A DNA stretch of 64,000 nt, from assembly GCF_010365305.1 (NCBI RefSeq), contig NZ_CP048279.1, positions 992,001 to 1,056,000 of the forward strand. Reading direction: 5' to 3'. Source of the stretch: Staphylococcus sp. MI 10-1553. Lineage in GTDB: Bacteria; Bacillota; Bacilli; Staphylococcales; Staphylococcaceae. How positions within the stretch are numbered: position 1 is the stretch's first letter; every line of letters begins with the position of its first letter. A model generated the notes under the pieces. The model was not told the DNA's origin. It saw only the letters and a program-made list of their open reading frames with translations, and searched no databases. Shown in pieces: positions 6,938 to 16,625 of the stretch. The translations under genes and the position numbers were made by a program.

Positions 6938-7624
6938 ATGCGTTATAAAGTGATTTTATTCGATTTTGATGACACATTGGTAGATTTTCATGACGCTGAA
7001 GTGCAAGCATATGCTCATTTAATGCGTCATTATGAGGTGCCGTCACATATACATGATTATCATCGTTTTAAAGAGATTAATCAAAATCATTGGGAAGCAT
7101 TTCAACGTGGAGAAATAACGAAAGCGGAAGTGTTGCGCCATCGTTTTATAGAAACATTTGCGACGTATGGCATGGCAGTGAATGGTCAAGAAGCGGATAT
7201 CGTCTTTCGTGATGGGTTGGCACGCGCACCGATTAAATGGCTCGCAGGTATAATGCCAATGTTAGAAATGCTTCATTCGCAGTATGCTTTAGCGATTGTG
7301 ACAAACGGTGTAACGGACACGCAAGAGCGACGTATCGCACAAACGGATCTTCATGCTGTGATGGATCACATTTTTATTTCTGATAAAGTAGGGGCACAAA
7401 AGCCGAATGTCGCATTTTTTGAAGCGGTCTTTGAAGTGTTTCATCAATATGATAAAAAAGACTTCTTAATTGTAGGAGATTCACTTACTTCTGATATTCA
7501 AGGTGGCATCAATGCTGGAATTGATACGTGTTGGTTTAATCATCGACAACTTGAAAATAAGTCGTACATTCAACCGACGTATACGATTGATCGTATTGAA
7601 GCGTTAAAAGAGATTTTAATGTAA
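6938..7624 (+). CDS. HAD-superfamily phosphatase, YjjG-like
   Basis: A 228-aa protein with all HAD motifs: DFDDTLVDF (motif I, nucleophile Asp at about residue 10), VTNG (motif II, Ser/Thr), K in GAQKPN (motif III) and GDSLTSDIQGG (motif IV). The helical cap between residues 15 and 100 (class C1) and the GxTDTQxxR segment match the YjjG/YfnB nucleotidase group, which removes phosphate from non-canonical pyrimidine nucleotides. The start is the ATG at 6938, nine bases after AGGGAGG; the open frame upstream has no ribosome site. A single gene in this position is conserved in S. aureus between the PSM-beta genes and bshC. Confidence 0.82.
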   Translation: MRYKVILFDFDDTLVDFHDAEVQAYAHLMRHYEVPSHIHDYHRFKEINQNHWEAFQRGEITKAEVLRHRFIETFATYGMAVNGQEADIVFRDGLARAPIKWLAGIMPMLEMLHSQYALAIVTNGVTDTQERRIAQTDLHAVMDHIFISDKVGAQKPNVAFFEAVFEVFHQYDKKDFLIVGDSLTSDIQGGINAGIDTCWFNHRQLENKSYIQPTYTIDRIEALKEILM

Positions 7625-7712
7625 CTGAAGGCATCAACCATCATTGGTATGATTATGACGTAAGTGTAAGGTGATTGGATTTCCAAAAAATAGATCATCA
7701 TTTTTCAGAAAT

Positions 7713-7744
7713 CGAATCACCCTCAACTTTTTGGAGGTGATTCG
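7713..7744. terminator. Hairpin between HAD gene and convergent GNAT gene
   Basis: CGAATCACC and GGTGATTCG form a perfect 9-bp stem with a 14-base loop. It lies between two converging genes. The T-tract is poor on both sides, so its strength is uncertain. Confidence 0.5.
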
Positions 7745-7823
7745 TGATTGTTTTAAAGTTGAGGTGTCATGATGTCAGGTGTTTCAATCAAGTATAATAG
7801 TACACTGCTATCAACTTTAAAAG

Positions 7824-8273
7824 TTATTGTTGCGGTTCCCAAACGAGGATATCGTGACCATCATCGTTTTTTGCTTCTAAATCTTTAAAACCATTTTTAA
7901 TAAAGAAGTCTTTAGATTCATTTCTCGCAATGGCTTTGATAGGGAGGTCGAATGATTTTGCATATGCCACTAATGCAGAACCGTAACCTTTACCTTGATA
8001 TTTTTTAAGGACTTCGAGTTTCCAAACGACGAGATAATCGTCAAAGTTTGGGAAAAATGTTTCTTCTACTTCACCTTTACGATAAAGTGCCATACGTGCG
8101 CCAATTTTTTCCCCCACATAAATACCGTAAAATGGTGATTCAGAACTTGCGTCAATCATCTCACCGTGCAGTTCATTCACCATGTATAAATCTTTGTTGC
8201 CAAAATTTTGACGAAAGTCTTCAAAAAGTTTCTCTGTTTTGTAGTTAATGTCAAGGTGTTCAACTTTTGTCAT
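7824..8273 (-). CDS. GNAT-family N-acetyltransferase, YlbP-like
   Basis: A 149-aa protein. VWKLEVLKKYQGKGYGSALVAYAK holds GNAT motif A with the acetyl-CoA pyrophosphate loop (Q-GKGYG). FFIKNGFKDL is the usual C-terminal motif B (NGF). It stands next to bshC, where both B. subtilis (ylbP) and S. aureus keep a GNAT gene. The acceptor substrate is unknown. The start codon at 8273 follows GGGGG on the minus strand. The gene is divergent from bshC, sharing a 130-bp promoter region. Confidence 0.78.
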   Translation of the reverse strand: MTKVEHLDINYKTEKLFEDFRQNFGNKDLYMVNELHGEMIDASSESPFYGIYVGEKIGARMALYRKGEVEETFFPNFDDYLVVWKLEVLKKYQGKGYGSALVAYAKSFDLPIKAIARNESKDFFIKNGFKDLEAKNDDGHDILVWEPQQ

Positions 8274-8344
8274 GTGATTACCCCCTTGTCTTTATTAATT
8301 TAATTATAGCTTATTTATTTTAAATTTTGAAGCAAGCCGTTAGA

Positions 8345-8373
8345 TTGTCATGTGAGAGTGTAACCTTTATACT
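8345..8373 (+). promoter_or_regulatory. Promoter of bshC
   Basis: TTGTCA (8345-8350) and TATACT (8368-8373) are separated by 17 bp, 31 bases before the chosen start. Confidence 0.65.
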
Positions 8374-8404
8374 GTTATGGAATACTGTTTAAGGAGAAAT
8401 GAGC

Positions 8405-10018
8405 ATGGATTGTTTAAATATTACAGTCAATGAGTCGGATCAATTTATTAATCGTTTAAAACAACAAGATGAAGATATATTGCAATTTTTTGATTATGAT
8501 CCGATTGAAGAGGAAAGCTATGCACGCCGTATGCAACAACCTAATAATGGTAGAGAACATGAAATGGCGAAAGTTGTGCGCGCATATATGGCGGATTTAA
8601 ACCTTTCTGAAGCCCAACAACGTGCACTAGATGCTTTAGAAAATGGAGCGAAAGTCGTCGTAGGAGGTCAACAAGCGGGTTTATTTACTGGACCGCTTTA
8701 TACTTTCCATAAAATTATTTCAATCATTGTTAAGGCAAATGAGCTAGAATCTACATATGATACGCCTGTCGTTCCACTCTTTTGGATTGCTGGTGAGGAC
8801 CACGACTTTGATGAAGTCAATCATACGTATGTCATGCAACAACGAACAGGGACATTGCAAAAAGTGAAATATCATACGATGACACCACCAGAATCCAATG
8901 TGTCACGTTACGCCCCTGATAAAGAGGCATTGAAACAAGCATTGACTGATTATTTTGCAGCGTTACCTGAAACATCGCATTCGAAAGCATTGTATCAACA
9001 AATTGCTCATTTTATCGAACAATCAGATAATTGGACATCATTATTCAAACAAATCGTGCATGAATGTTTTAGTCAATCAGGCTTATTATTGATTGATGCC
9101 CAATATGAAGCGTTACGTGAATTAGAAGTGCCGTTGTTCAAACAAATCATTCAACATCACGAGCAGATTGACAACGCTTTTCGATCACAGCAACAACGTA
9201 CAGGCGCTGCTGGATTAACATCAATGATTCAAACAGATACGAATGTCCACTTGTTTATGCATGAAGATGGACAACGTCAGTTATTAAAGTATGAAGATGG
9301 CGTCTATCGTTTAAGTAAATCGGATGTCACGTTCAGTCAGGCAGAGTTATTAGAAAAAATTGAAGCGACACCGGCACTTTTTTCTAATAATGTGGTCACG
9401 CGTCCGCTAACTGAAGAATGGTTGTTGAACACTGTCGCATTTATCGGTGGACCGAGTGAAATTAAATACTGGGCAGAGTTGCAAACAGTCTTTCATGAAA
9501 TGGATATTGAAATGCCGATTGTATTGCCGCGCTTACGTTTCACTTATGTGACTCCTAAAATCGAAAAGTTGTTAGCGTCATATCATCTTGATTTAGCAGA
9601 TATAATTGCGAATGGGACGGAAGCTGCACGCCAACGTTTTGTACGCGCACAAGCTTCTGATGAGGTGCTTGCGGAAATGCAACAGATGCTCGACCAGCAA
9701 CATGCCTTTTATGAGCGTTTACAAGCGCAGTTAAATGATACGGAAGACCAGCGCAAGTTACTGAAAAAGAATCATCAAATTCAAACCCATCAATATGAGT
9801 ATTTACAAGCACGTTACCTTAAAAATATTGAGCGTGAAAATGAAATTAGTATGCGTCATTTCCATTTGTTGTCACAAACATTGCATCCAATGGGGGGATT
9901 ACAAGAACGTATCTGGAACCCACTCCAGTTATTGAATGAATTTGGGATAGAGATGTACACATCCTCCACTTTCCCTCCACTTCGTTACACTTTTAATCAA
10001 TATGTCATTAAAACGTGA
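8405..10018 (+). CDS. bshC: Bacillithiol synthase (cysteine-adding ligase)
   Basis: BshC joins cysteine to glucosaminyl-malate in the last step of bacillithiol synthesis, the main low-molecular-weight thiol of staphylococci. The 537-aa product has the family's signature segments: VVGGQQAGLFTGPLYTFHK near residue 87, FWIAGEDHDFDEVNHTY near 123, VLPRLRFTYV near 375 and a long helical C-terminal coiled coil. The start is ATG 8405, eight bases after AAGGAG; the ATG at 8399 is too close. It lies upstream of mraZ, the standard place in Bacillus and Staphylococcus, and ends at its own terminator, so it is probably transcribed separately from the division genes. Confidence 0.93.
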   Translation: MDCLNITVNESDQFINRLKQQDEDILQFFDYDPIEEESYARRMQQPNNGREHEMAKVVRAYMADLNLSEAQQRALDALENGAKVVVGGQQAGLFTGPLYTFHKIISIIVKANELESTYDTPVVPLFWIAGEDHDFDEVNHTYVMQQRTGTLQKVKYHTMTPPESNVSRYAPDKEALKQALTDYFAALPETSHSKALYQQIAHFIEQSDNWTSLFKQIVHECFSQSGLLLIDAQYEALRELEVPLFKQIIQHHEQIDNAFRSQQQRTGAAGLTSMIQTDTNVHLFMHEDGQRQLLKYEDGVYRLSKSDVTFSQAELLEKIEATPALFSNNVVTRPLTEEWLLNTVAFIGGPSEIKYWAELQTVFHEMDIEMPIVLPRLRFTYVTPKIEKLLASYHLDLADIIANGTEAARQRFVRAQASDEVLAEMQQMLDQQHAFYERLQAQLNDTEDQRKLLKKNHQIQTHQYEYLQARYLKNIERENEISMRHFHLLSQTLHPMGGLQERIWNPLQLLNEFGIEMYTSSTFPPLRYTFNQYVIKT

Positions 10019-10034
10019 TAATATCAATGGTTTG

Positions 10035-10069
10035 AGAGCTCTTCTTAATGTGAGAAGGGTTCTTTTTTT
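10035..10069 (+). terminator. Terminator after bshC
   Basis: AGAGCTCTTCT pairs imperfectly with AGAAGGGTTCT around TAATGTG, followed by TTTTTTT. Confidence 0.65.
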
Positions 10070-10109
10070 GTGTCTATTTTGATAAATATTGGAGATTTTT
10101 ACAGAATTA

Positions 10110-10135
10110 GTGGAGCATAGTGGTGAGATGTGGTA
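10110..10135 (+). promoter_or_regulatory. Predicted MraZ operator
   Basis: GTGGAG (10110), GTGGTG (10120) and GTGGTA (10130) are three direct repeats spaced exactly 10 bp apart, 30-55 bp upstream of the mraZ start. A related TTGGAG sits 21 bp before the first. MraZ rings are known to bind tandem TGG/GTGG-type boxes at 10-bp pitch upstream of their own gene in E. coli and Mycoplasma. Autoregulation here is inferred. Confidence 0.65.
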
Positions 10136-10164
10136 AATTAGAATAAAGGTGAGGTGATAATAGA

Positions 10165-10596
10165 ATGTTCATGGGTGAATACGAAAATAAACTCGATGCT
10201 AAAGGCCGTATGATAGTTCCATCAAAATTTCGTTATGACTTAAATGAACGTTTTATTCTCACAAGAGGCCTTGATAAATGTTTATTTGGTTACACACTTG
10301 AAGAATGGCAAACAATTGAGGAGAAAATGAAATCCTTACCTTTAACTAAACGTGATGCACGTAAGTTTGTGCGCATGTTCTTCTCAGGTGCTATCGAAGT
10401 GGAAATCGATAAACAAGGGAGAATTAACATCCCAGCTAAATTAAGAGAGTATGCACATCTTGACAAAGAATGTACGGTGATTGGTGTATCAAATCGAATT
10501 GAGATTTGGGACCGCAACACTTGGAATGATTTTTATGATGAATCTGAAGAAAGCTTTGAAGAGATTGCAGAAGACTTAATTGATTTTGATTTTTAA
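10165..10596 (+). CDS. mraZ: Transcriptional regulator MraZ
   Basis: A 143-aa protein with two AbrB-like SpoVT repeats: [20 protein letters not shown] at the start and [20 protein letters not shown] in the second half. The DxKGR and DxQGR loops contact DNA. MraZ forms rings and regulates the division and cell-wall cluster that it heads. GAGGTGAT precedes the ATG. The operator-like repeats just upstream support autoregulation. The length matches the family. Confidence 0.95.
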   Translation: MFMGEYENKLDAKGRMIVPSKFRYDLNERFILTRGLDKCLFGYTLEEWQTIEEKMKSLPLTKRDARKFVRMFFSGAIEVEIDKQGRINIPAKLREYAHLDKECTVIGVSNRIEIWDRNTWNDFYDESEESFEEIAEDLIDFDF

Positions 10597-10613
10597 AAAA
10601 TGGAGGGTTCGCG

Positions 10614-11549
10614 GTGTTTCATCACATTAGCGTGTTATTAAAAGAAACTGTAGACCAACTGAATATTAAAGAAAATGGCGTCTATGTTGATTGCACGTTA
10701 GGTGGCGCGGGGCATTCGCAATATCTTCTGAATCAATTATCGGATGAAGGTCGATTGATTGCGATTGATCAAGATACGACGGCAATCAATCATGCTAAAG
10801 AAAAATTGCAACAAGATTTACATAAAGTCACGTTTGTACATAACAACTTTAGAAATTTGGCCAATATATTAGCTGAATTAAACATAGACAAAGTGGATGG
10901 CATTTTATACGACTTAGGAGTTTCAAGCCCTCAACTTGATGTACCAGAACGAGGGTTTAGTTACCAACATAATGCCAAGCTAGACATGAGAATGGATCAA
11001 ACGCAACCTCTTTCCGCTTACGAAGTTGTCAATACGTGGTCTTATGAAGCACTCGTGAAGACTTTTTTTCGATATGGGGAAGAAAAATTTTCGAAACAAA
11101 TCGCACGAAAAATTGAAGCAAGACGACAGCAACAACCGATTGAAACCACTTTTGATTTAGTGGAGTGTATTAAGGAAGGAATTCCAGCAAAGGCACGACG
11201 TAAAGGTGGTCATCCTGCGAAACGCGTATTTCAAGCGATTCGTATTGCAGTGAATGATGAACTTGCTGCATTTGAAGATTCATTAGAACAAGCGATTAAC
11301 CATGTGAAAGTGAACGGACGTATTTCTGTCATCACGTTCCATTCATTAGAAGATCGTTTATGTAAGCAAATGTTTCAAGAGTATGAAAAAGGGCCAGATG
11401 TCCCGAGAGGATTACCAGTACTTCCAGAAGCGTACACACCTAAATTGAAACGTGTGAACCGAAAACCGATCGTAGCGGATGCGACAGACTTAGAAGACAA
11501 TCATCGTGCGAGAAGTGCAAAACTTCGAGTAGCCGAAATATTAAAATAG
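10614..11549 (+). CDS. rsmH: 16S rRNA m4C1402 methyltransferase
   Basis: A 311-aa SAM-dependent methyltransferase. [17 protein letters not shown] is the SAM-binding glycine loop, and [30 protein letters not shown] and [13 protein letters not shown] are family signatures. It methylates N4 of C1402 in the ribosomal P site. The start is a GTG at 10614 after GGAGGG. It follows mraZ by 17 bases and precedes ftsL by 18, so it is cotranscribed. Confidence 0.95.
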   Translation: MFHHISVLLKETVDQLNIKENGVYVDCTLGGAGHSQYLLNQLSDEGRLIAIDQDTTAINHAKEKLQQDLHKVTFVHNNFRNLANILAELNIDKVDGILYDLGVSSPQLDVPERGFSYQHNAKLDMRMDQTQPLSAYEVVNTWSYEALVKTFFRYGEEKFSKQIARKIEARRQQQPIETTFDLVECIKEGIPAKARRKGGHPAKRVFQAIRIAVNDELAAFEDSLEQAINHVKVNGRISVITFHSLEDRLCKQMFQEYEKGPDVPRGLPVLPEAYTPKLKRVNRKPIVADATDLEDNHRARSAKLRVAEILK

Positions 11550-11567
11550 AGGGGCGAAAAAGAGACT

Positions 11568-11954
11568 ATGGCTGTAGAAAGAATATATGATACCTATCAA
11601 CCGCAAGTCGAACCACAGAAAAAGCAATCGACGCAAAAACAAACCATCAAAAAGCAAGTTGTCGTCAAGTTAACACGGTTTGAAAAGATGTTATACATAA
11701 CGCTAGTTACGATTATTGCTGTAATCAGTATCTATATGCTATCTTTAAAAATGGATGCGTATGATACGAGAGGGAAAATTGCAGATCTAGATCAAAAAAT
11801 CGAAAAGCAAACAAGTCAAAATAGCGCATTAAAGTCTGAAACAATGGAAAATTCATCGTACAAACGCATTTATAAAAAGGCTGAAGATCAAGGGATGAGC
11901 TTGAAGAACGACAATGTAAAGGTAGTGCGTAAAGATGGCGAAACGAAAAATTAA
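11568..11954 (+). CDS. ftsL: Cell division protein FtsL
   Basis: A 128-aa bitopic membrane protein: a basic, Gln-rich cytoplasmic tail (residues 1-42), one membrane helix (about 43-62, MLYITLVTIIAVISIYML) and an extracytoplasmic coiled coil (KIADLDQKIEKQTSQNSAL). This is the design of FtsL, which joins DivIC and DivIB in the division complex. Sequence identity in this family is low, so position between rsmH and the division PBP is the main support. It overlaps pbp1 by 20 bases. Confidence 0.88.
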   Translation: MAVERIYDTYQPQVEPQKKQSTQKQTIKKQVVVKLTRFEKMLYITLVTIIAVISIYMLSLKMDAYDTRGKIADLDQKIEKQTSQNSALKSETMENSSYKRIYKKAEDQGMSLKNDNVKVVRKDGETKN

Positions 11955-14088
11955 AATTAAAAAAAATAAGCTAGGAGCAGTCCTCCTGATGGGTGTTTTC
12001 GGGCTGCTCTTTTTTCTTTTGATTTTAAGATATGGCTATGTGATGTTGACAGGACATTCGTCAGGGGAAGACTTAATCGCCAAAGCAAATGAAAAATATT
12101 TATCTCATTTAGATGAAGATGCTGAACGGGGTAAGATTTACGATCGTAATGGCAAAGTTTTGGCAGAAGATGTGGACCGTTTCCGTTTGGCAGCAGTCAT
12201 AGATCCACAAGCAAGTAAAGATTCGGACAAACCGCGTCACGTCGTTGATAAGAAAAAAACAGCTAAAGTTCTCGCTAAAATTATCGATATGCCTGAAAAG
12301 GACATCGAAAAGCGTCTCAACACGAAAAAGGCGTTCCAAGTTGAGTTCGGCAGATCAGGTCAAAATCTTACATATCAAGATAAAGAGAAAATTGAAAAAG
12401 CAAATTTACCTGGTATTACACTTTATCCAGAAGTGAAGCGTTTTTATCCGAATGGGAAGTTTGCCTCACACTTGATTGGGATGGCACAAAAAGATCCTGA
12501 TACCGGTAAGTTAAAAGGGGCTTTAGGGGTTGAAAAGATTTTCGACAGTTATCTCACAGGTAAAGCCGGCCATACATCATTTACGAAAGATATTTGGGGT
12601 TATATTATTCCGAATTCGAAAAATGAAGTCGCACCGCAACGTGGAGACGACGTGCATTTAACGATTGATTCTAACATTCAAGTCTTTGTTGAAGAGGCAT
12701 TAGATAAAATGGTTGAGCATTATGAACCAAAAGACATCTTCGCGGTTGTCATGGATGCGAAAACAGGTGAAATTTTAGCTTATAGTCAACGTCCAACCTT
12801 CAATCCAGATACAGGGGAAGACTTCGGTAAAAAATGGGCGAATGATTTATACCAAAATACGTATGAACCAGGTTCGACATTCAAAAGTTTTGGTTTGGCT
12901 GCTGCGATTCAAGAAGGAGAATTTAAACCAGACCGTAAATATCAATCGGGTTACAGAGATATTCAAGGTTCACGTATTTATGACTGGAATAAAAAAGGTT
13001 GGGGCGAAATTGATATGAGTCTCGGCTTTACGTATTCATCTAACACCTTGATGATGCGCCTTCAAGATCTTGTCGGAGCAGACAAAATGAAATCTTGGTA
13101 TGAAAAATTCGGTTTTGGCAAGTCAACGGGAAGTTTGTTTGATGGTGAACAATCCGGTAATATTGCTTGGGAAAATGAATTGATGCAAAAGACATCTGCG
13201 TTCGGTCAATCGACAACAGTTACGCCGGCACAAATGTTGCAAGCCCAATCGGCATTTTTCAATAAAGGTGAAATGTTACGCCCATACTTTGTTCAATCCA
13301 TTGTGAATCCTGTGACTAAAAACACGTATTATGAAGGTGAACGCGAAGTTACGGGCAAACCGATTAAAAATGATACAGCGAAGAAAGTGAACAAACAATT
13401 GGATGAAGTAGTGAACAGTGAAGATAGCCATGCAAAAAACTATCGTGTCGACGGTTACCGCATTGGTGGTAAAACAGGTACAGCACAGGTGGCTGATCCT
13501 GAAAATGGGGGCTACGTGAAAGGACCTAATCCATACTTTGTAAGCTTTATGGGTCATGCGCCAAGTAAAAACCCACGTGTTGTCGTCTATGCAGGTATGA
13601 GCTTAGCGCAAAAGAACGATCAAGAAGCATACGAATTGGGTGTCAGCAAAGCATTTAATCCGATTATGAAAAACACTTTACAATATTTAAATGTCGGCGA
13701 TAATGAAGTAGATGACAGTAAAACGAAAATCAGCAATGTTCCAGATGTTCAAAATCGTAGTGTACAACGTGCTGAAGATGACATCAAAGGTAAAAAGCTG
13801 AACCCAATTGTCATCGGTAACGGTAAAAAAGTCGTCAGTCAATCGCCGTCATCAAACGGACAATTATTGCCGAACAGTAATGTCCTCTTGTTAACTGAAG
13901 GTGATCTAACAATGCCGGATATGACAGGATGGACAAGAGATGATATTGTGGCTTTCCAATCATTGACAGATATCAAAATAGATGTCAAAGGCAGTGGTTT
14001 TGTGAAGTCGCAATCGAAACCACCACAGTCAGCGATAGATAAAAACACTAAACTTGAAGTAACATTGGATTCCCAAAAAACAGAATGA
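11935..14088 (+). CDS. pbpA: Penicillin-binding protein 1 (division transpeptidase with PASTA domains)
   Basis: A 717-aa class B PBP that cross-links septal peptidoglycan. Order: short cytoplasmic tail, membrane anchor at about residues 14-36, dimerisation domain, transpeptidase domain with STFKS (active Ser at about 315), SSN (about 368) and KTGTA (about 515), then two PASTA repeats from about residue 600 (ISNVPDVQNRS and LTMPDMTGWTRDD). In S. aureus this protein is essential for septum formation and PASTA repeats bind muropeptide. The start overlaps ftsL. A spacer of about 200 bp, not a tight junction, separates it from mraY. Confidence 0.95.
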   Translation: MAKRKIKIKKNKLGAVLLMGVFGLLFFLLILRYGYVMLTGHSSGEDLIAKANEKYLSHLDEDAERGKIYDRNGKVLAEDVDRFRLAAVIDPQASKDSDKPRHVVDKKKTAKVLAKIIDMPEKDIEKRLNTKKAFQVEFGRSGQNLTYQDKEKIEKANLPGITLYPEVKRFYPNGKFASHLIGMAQKDPDTGKLKGALGVEKIFDSYLTGKAGHTSFTKDIWGYIIPNSKNEVAPQRGDDVHLTIDSNIQVFVEEALDKMVEHYEPKDIFAVVMDAKTGEILAYSQRPTFNPDTGEDFGKKWANDLYQNTYEPGSTFKSFGLAAAIQEGEFKPDRKYQSGYRDIQGSRIYDWNKKGWGEIDMSLGFTYSSNTLMMRLQDLVGADKMKSWYEKFGFGKSTGSLFDGEQSGNIAWENELMQKTSAFGQSTTVTPAQMLQAQSAFFNKGEMLRPYFVQSIVNPVTKNTYYEGEREVTGKPIKNDTAKKVNKQLDEVVNSEDSHAKNYRVDGYRIGGKTGTAQVADPENGGYVKGPNPYFVSFMGHAPSKNPRVVVYAGMSLAQKNDQEAYELGVSKAFNPIMKNTLQYLNVGDNEVDDSKTKISNVPDVQNRSVQRAEDDIKGKKLNPIVIGNGKKVVSQSPSSNGQLLPNSNVLLLTEGDLTMPDMTGWTRDDIVAFQSLTDIKIDVKGSGFVKSQSKPPQSAIDKNTKLEVTLDSQKTE

Positions 14089-14190
14089 GCAACGTGATAA
14101 ACAAAAGCTGTACGAAGGGCTTGAATTGACATTATCACAGCACGTTTATGTTTATGACGCTGTGTAAATTGAAATGAACTGCCATAGAAA

Positions 14191-14236
14191 CTATCACTTC
14201 AGTCGATGTATGCAAATACGCTCGGTGAAGTGATAG
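14191..14236. repeat. Inverted repeat between pbp1 and mraY
   Basis: CTATCACTTCA (14191-14201) and TGAAGTGATAG (14226-14236) are a perfect 11-bp inverted repeat with a 24-base loop. There is no T-tract, so it is not a simple terminator. It may be a processing or stability element in the polycistronic mRNA. Confidence 0.6.
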
Positions 14237-14294
14237 CGTCATGTGCAGAATGAATAAGAATGTGACCAAAAGAAGAGAAGATAAGGAGAATATT

Positions 14295-15260
14295 ATGGGA
14301 TTGATTAGCGCAATTATCGCATTTGTTATTACAGCAGTTTTAGTACCGATTTTGATTCCAACATTAAAAAGGATGAAATTTGGTCAGAGCATTCGTGAAG
14401 AAGGTCCACAAAGCCATATGAAAAAAACAGGTACACCAACGATGGGTGGATTAACATTTTTAATTGGTGCAATTGTTACAACGATAATCGCAAGTATTTT
14501 TGTAGAACCAGCAAGTCCATTGCTGTTACTGCTCTTTGTCACAATTGGTTTTGGTTTTATTGGCTTTATTGATGACTATATTATTGTAGTGAAGAAAAAT
14601 AACCAAGGGCTCACAAGTAAGCAGAAATTTTTAGCACAAATCGCAATCGCAGTCATTTTCTTTATTGTCGCTAAAGGTTTTAACGCAGTTGATTTCTCCA
14701 CAGATATTCACATTCCGTTTACAGATGTGAGTATTCCGTTATCATTTGCCTATGTGATTTTTATCGTTTTCTGGCAAGTTGGTTTTTCAAATGCAGTTAA
14801 TTTAACAGACGGTCTTGATGGATTAGCGACAGGATTATCTATTATTGGTTTTACGATGTATGCCATTATGAGTTTTGCGCTCGAACAACCAGCAATTGGC
14901 GTATTTTGTATCATTATGGTCGCAGCTTTAGCCGGCTTTCTTCCATACAATATTAACCCAGCGAAAGTGTTCATGGGGGATACAGGAAGTTTAGCGCTTG
15001 GTGGTATTTTCGCGACAATTTCAATTATGTTAAACCAAGAAATATCATTGTTATTCATCGGCCTCGTTTTCGTCTTAGAAACATTGTCAGTGATGATTCA
15101 AGTGACATCGTTCAAGTTAACAGGAAAGCGTGTCTTTAAGATGAGTCCATTACATCATCATTTTGAATTAGTCGGTTGGAGTGAATGGAAAGTTGTCACT
15201 GTATTCTGGTCAGTAGGATTAATTACCGGTTTAATCGGTTTATGGATGGGAGTGAATTAA
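14295..15260 (+). CDS. mraY: Phospho-N-acetylmuramoyl-pentapeptide transferase
   Basis: Forms lipid I on undecaprenyl phosphate at the membrane. The 321-aa protein has ten hydrophobic segments and the catalytic motifs: GTPTMGG, the double Asp of FIGFIDDYI, NAVNLTDGLDGLA with its conserved Asp, and the triple His of PLHHHFELVG. The start is ATG 14295 after AAGGAG; the open frame upstream to 14241 lacks a ribosome site and has no counterpart in the family. Confidence 0.96.
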   Translation: MGLISAIIAFVITAVLVPILIPTLKRMKFGQSIREEGPQSHMKKTGTPTMGGLTFLIGAIVTTIIASIFVEPASPLLLLLFVTIGFGFIGFIDDYIIVVKKNNQGLTSKQKFLAQIAIAVIFFIVAKGFNAVDFSTDIHIPFTDVSIPLSFAYVIFIVFWQVGFSNAVNLTDGLDGLATGLSIIGFTMYAIMSFALEQPAIGVFCIIMVAALAGFLPYNINPAKVFMGDTGSLALGGIFATISIMLNQEISLLFIGLVFVLETLSVMIQVTSFKLTGKRVFKMSPLHHHFELVGWSEWKVVTVFWSVGLITGLIGLWMGVN

Positions 15261-16610
15261 TTGATACATTATACAGGGCTTAGAGGTAAAAAAGTACTCG
15301 TTATCGGCATGGCAAAAAGTGGCTATGAAGCAGCGAAATTATTACATCGTTTAGGCGCTGAGGTGACGGTGAACGACGGCAATGATTTATCTAACGATGC
15401 CCACGCGAAAGATTTAGAGGACTTGGGCATTAATGTCGTCAGTGGTGCACACCCGCTAGCGTTATTAGATGAAGCACCTATTATTTTCAAAAATCCAGGC
15501 ATTCCATACACAGTGCCTATTATTCAAGAAGCACAAAAACAAGGGCTGAAAATTTTAACAGAAGTAGAATTAAGTTATTTAATTTCTGAAGCACCGATTA
15601 TAGGGATTACTGGAACAAATGGTAAAACCACAGTGACGTCATTAATCGGTGACATGTTTAACAAAAGCCGTGAAAATGGGCGTTTGTCGGGAAATATTGG
15701 TTTCGTCGCATCAAAAGTCGCACAAGAAGTGAAGGCAGATGAATATTTAGTTACGGAACTGTCTTCGTTCCAATTGCTCGGTATTGAACATTATCGTCCG
15801 TACATCGCGATCATTACGAATCTTTATTCAGCGCATTTAGATTACCATGAAAATCTTGAAAACTATCAAAATGCGAAAAGGCGTATTTTCGAAAATCAAA
15901 CTGAAAGCGACTATTTAATTTTTAATGATAAACAAAGACATCTCATAGATACATCAAAAATTCGCGCTAAAATTTTGTACTTTTCAACGCAACATCGCGT
16001 AGACGGTATTTATGTTGAAAAAGAGTATATCGTATATAACGGCGTACGTATCATTCATTTAGATGATATCGTGCTACCGGGTGAACACAATTTAGAAAAC
16101 ATTTTAGCAGCGGTCATAGCGGCGATTTTAGCAGGTGTGTCCATTAGTGCCATCGTCCAATCATTGTCTACGTTTTCAGGCATTGCACATCGTCTGCAAT
16201 ATATCGGCAATAACAAAACGAATAAATACTACAATGATTCTAAAGCAACGAACACATTGGCGACACAATTTGCGTTAAGTTCATTTAAGCAACCTGTCAT
16301 CTGGTTGTGCGGTGGTTTAGACCGTGGGAATGGTTTTGATGAGCTGATTCCTTATATGATCAATGTGCGCGTTATGGTGACATTTGGTGAAACACAAGAT
16401 AAATTTGTGAAGCTAGGTGAGAGTCAAGGAAAGTATGTGATTCGAGCGAACGATGTGACAGATGCAGTGGCTAAAGTCCAAGATGTCATCGAACCGAATG
16501 ATGTCGTATTATTATCGCCTGCTTGTGCAAGTTGGGATCAATATGACACCTTTGAACAACGTGGAGAACGTTTTATTGAAGCTTTCAGAGCACATTTGCC
16601 ATCACATTAA
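15261..16610 (+). CDS. murD: UDP-N-acetylmuramoylalanine--D-glutamate ligase
   Basis: Adds D-Glu to UDP-MurNAc-L-Ala in the cytoplasm. The 449-aa product has the N-terminal nucleotide-binding loop ([12 protein letters not shown]), the ATP loop [10 protein letters not shown] near residue 115, YNDSKATNT near 325 and [19 protein letters not shown] near 415, all Mur-ligase signatures. The start is a TTG at 15261, eight bases after GGGAG, directly abutting the mraY stop. The TTG gives MIHYTGL, comparable to the known staphylococcal N-terminus. Confidence 0.95.
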   Translation: MIHYTGLRGKKVLVIGMAKSGYEAAKLLHRLGAEVTVNDGNDLSNDAHAKDLEDLGINVVSGAHPLALLDEAPIIFKNPGIPYTVPIIQEAQKQGLKILTEVELSYLISEAPIIGITGTNGKTTVTSLIGDMFNKSRENGRLSGNIGFVASKVAQEVKADEYLVTELSSFQLLGIEHYRPYIAIITNLYSAHLDYHENLENYQNAKRRIFENQTESDYLIFNDKQRHLIDTSKIRAKILYFSTQHRVDGIYVEKEYIVYNGVRIIHLDDIVLPGEHNLENILAAVIAAILAGVSISAIVQSLSTFSGIAHRLQYIGNNKTNKYYNDSKATNTLATQFALSSFKQPVIWLCGGLDRGNGFDELIPYMINVRVMVTFGETQDKFVKLGESQGKYVIRANDVTDAVAKVQDVIEPNDVVLLSPACASWDQYDTFEQRGERFIEAFRAHLPSH

Positions 16611-16625
16611 AGGATGTGACGATTG

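Noticed and set aside
9555..9812. 85-aa minus-strand ORF inside bshC
   Set aside because: Antisense shadow of a conserved gene with no ribosome site. The same applies to the other long antisense frames in ftsZ, carB, ileS and pyrC.
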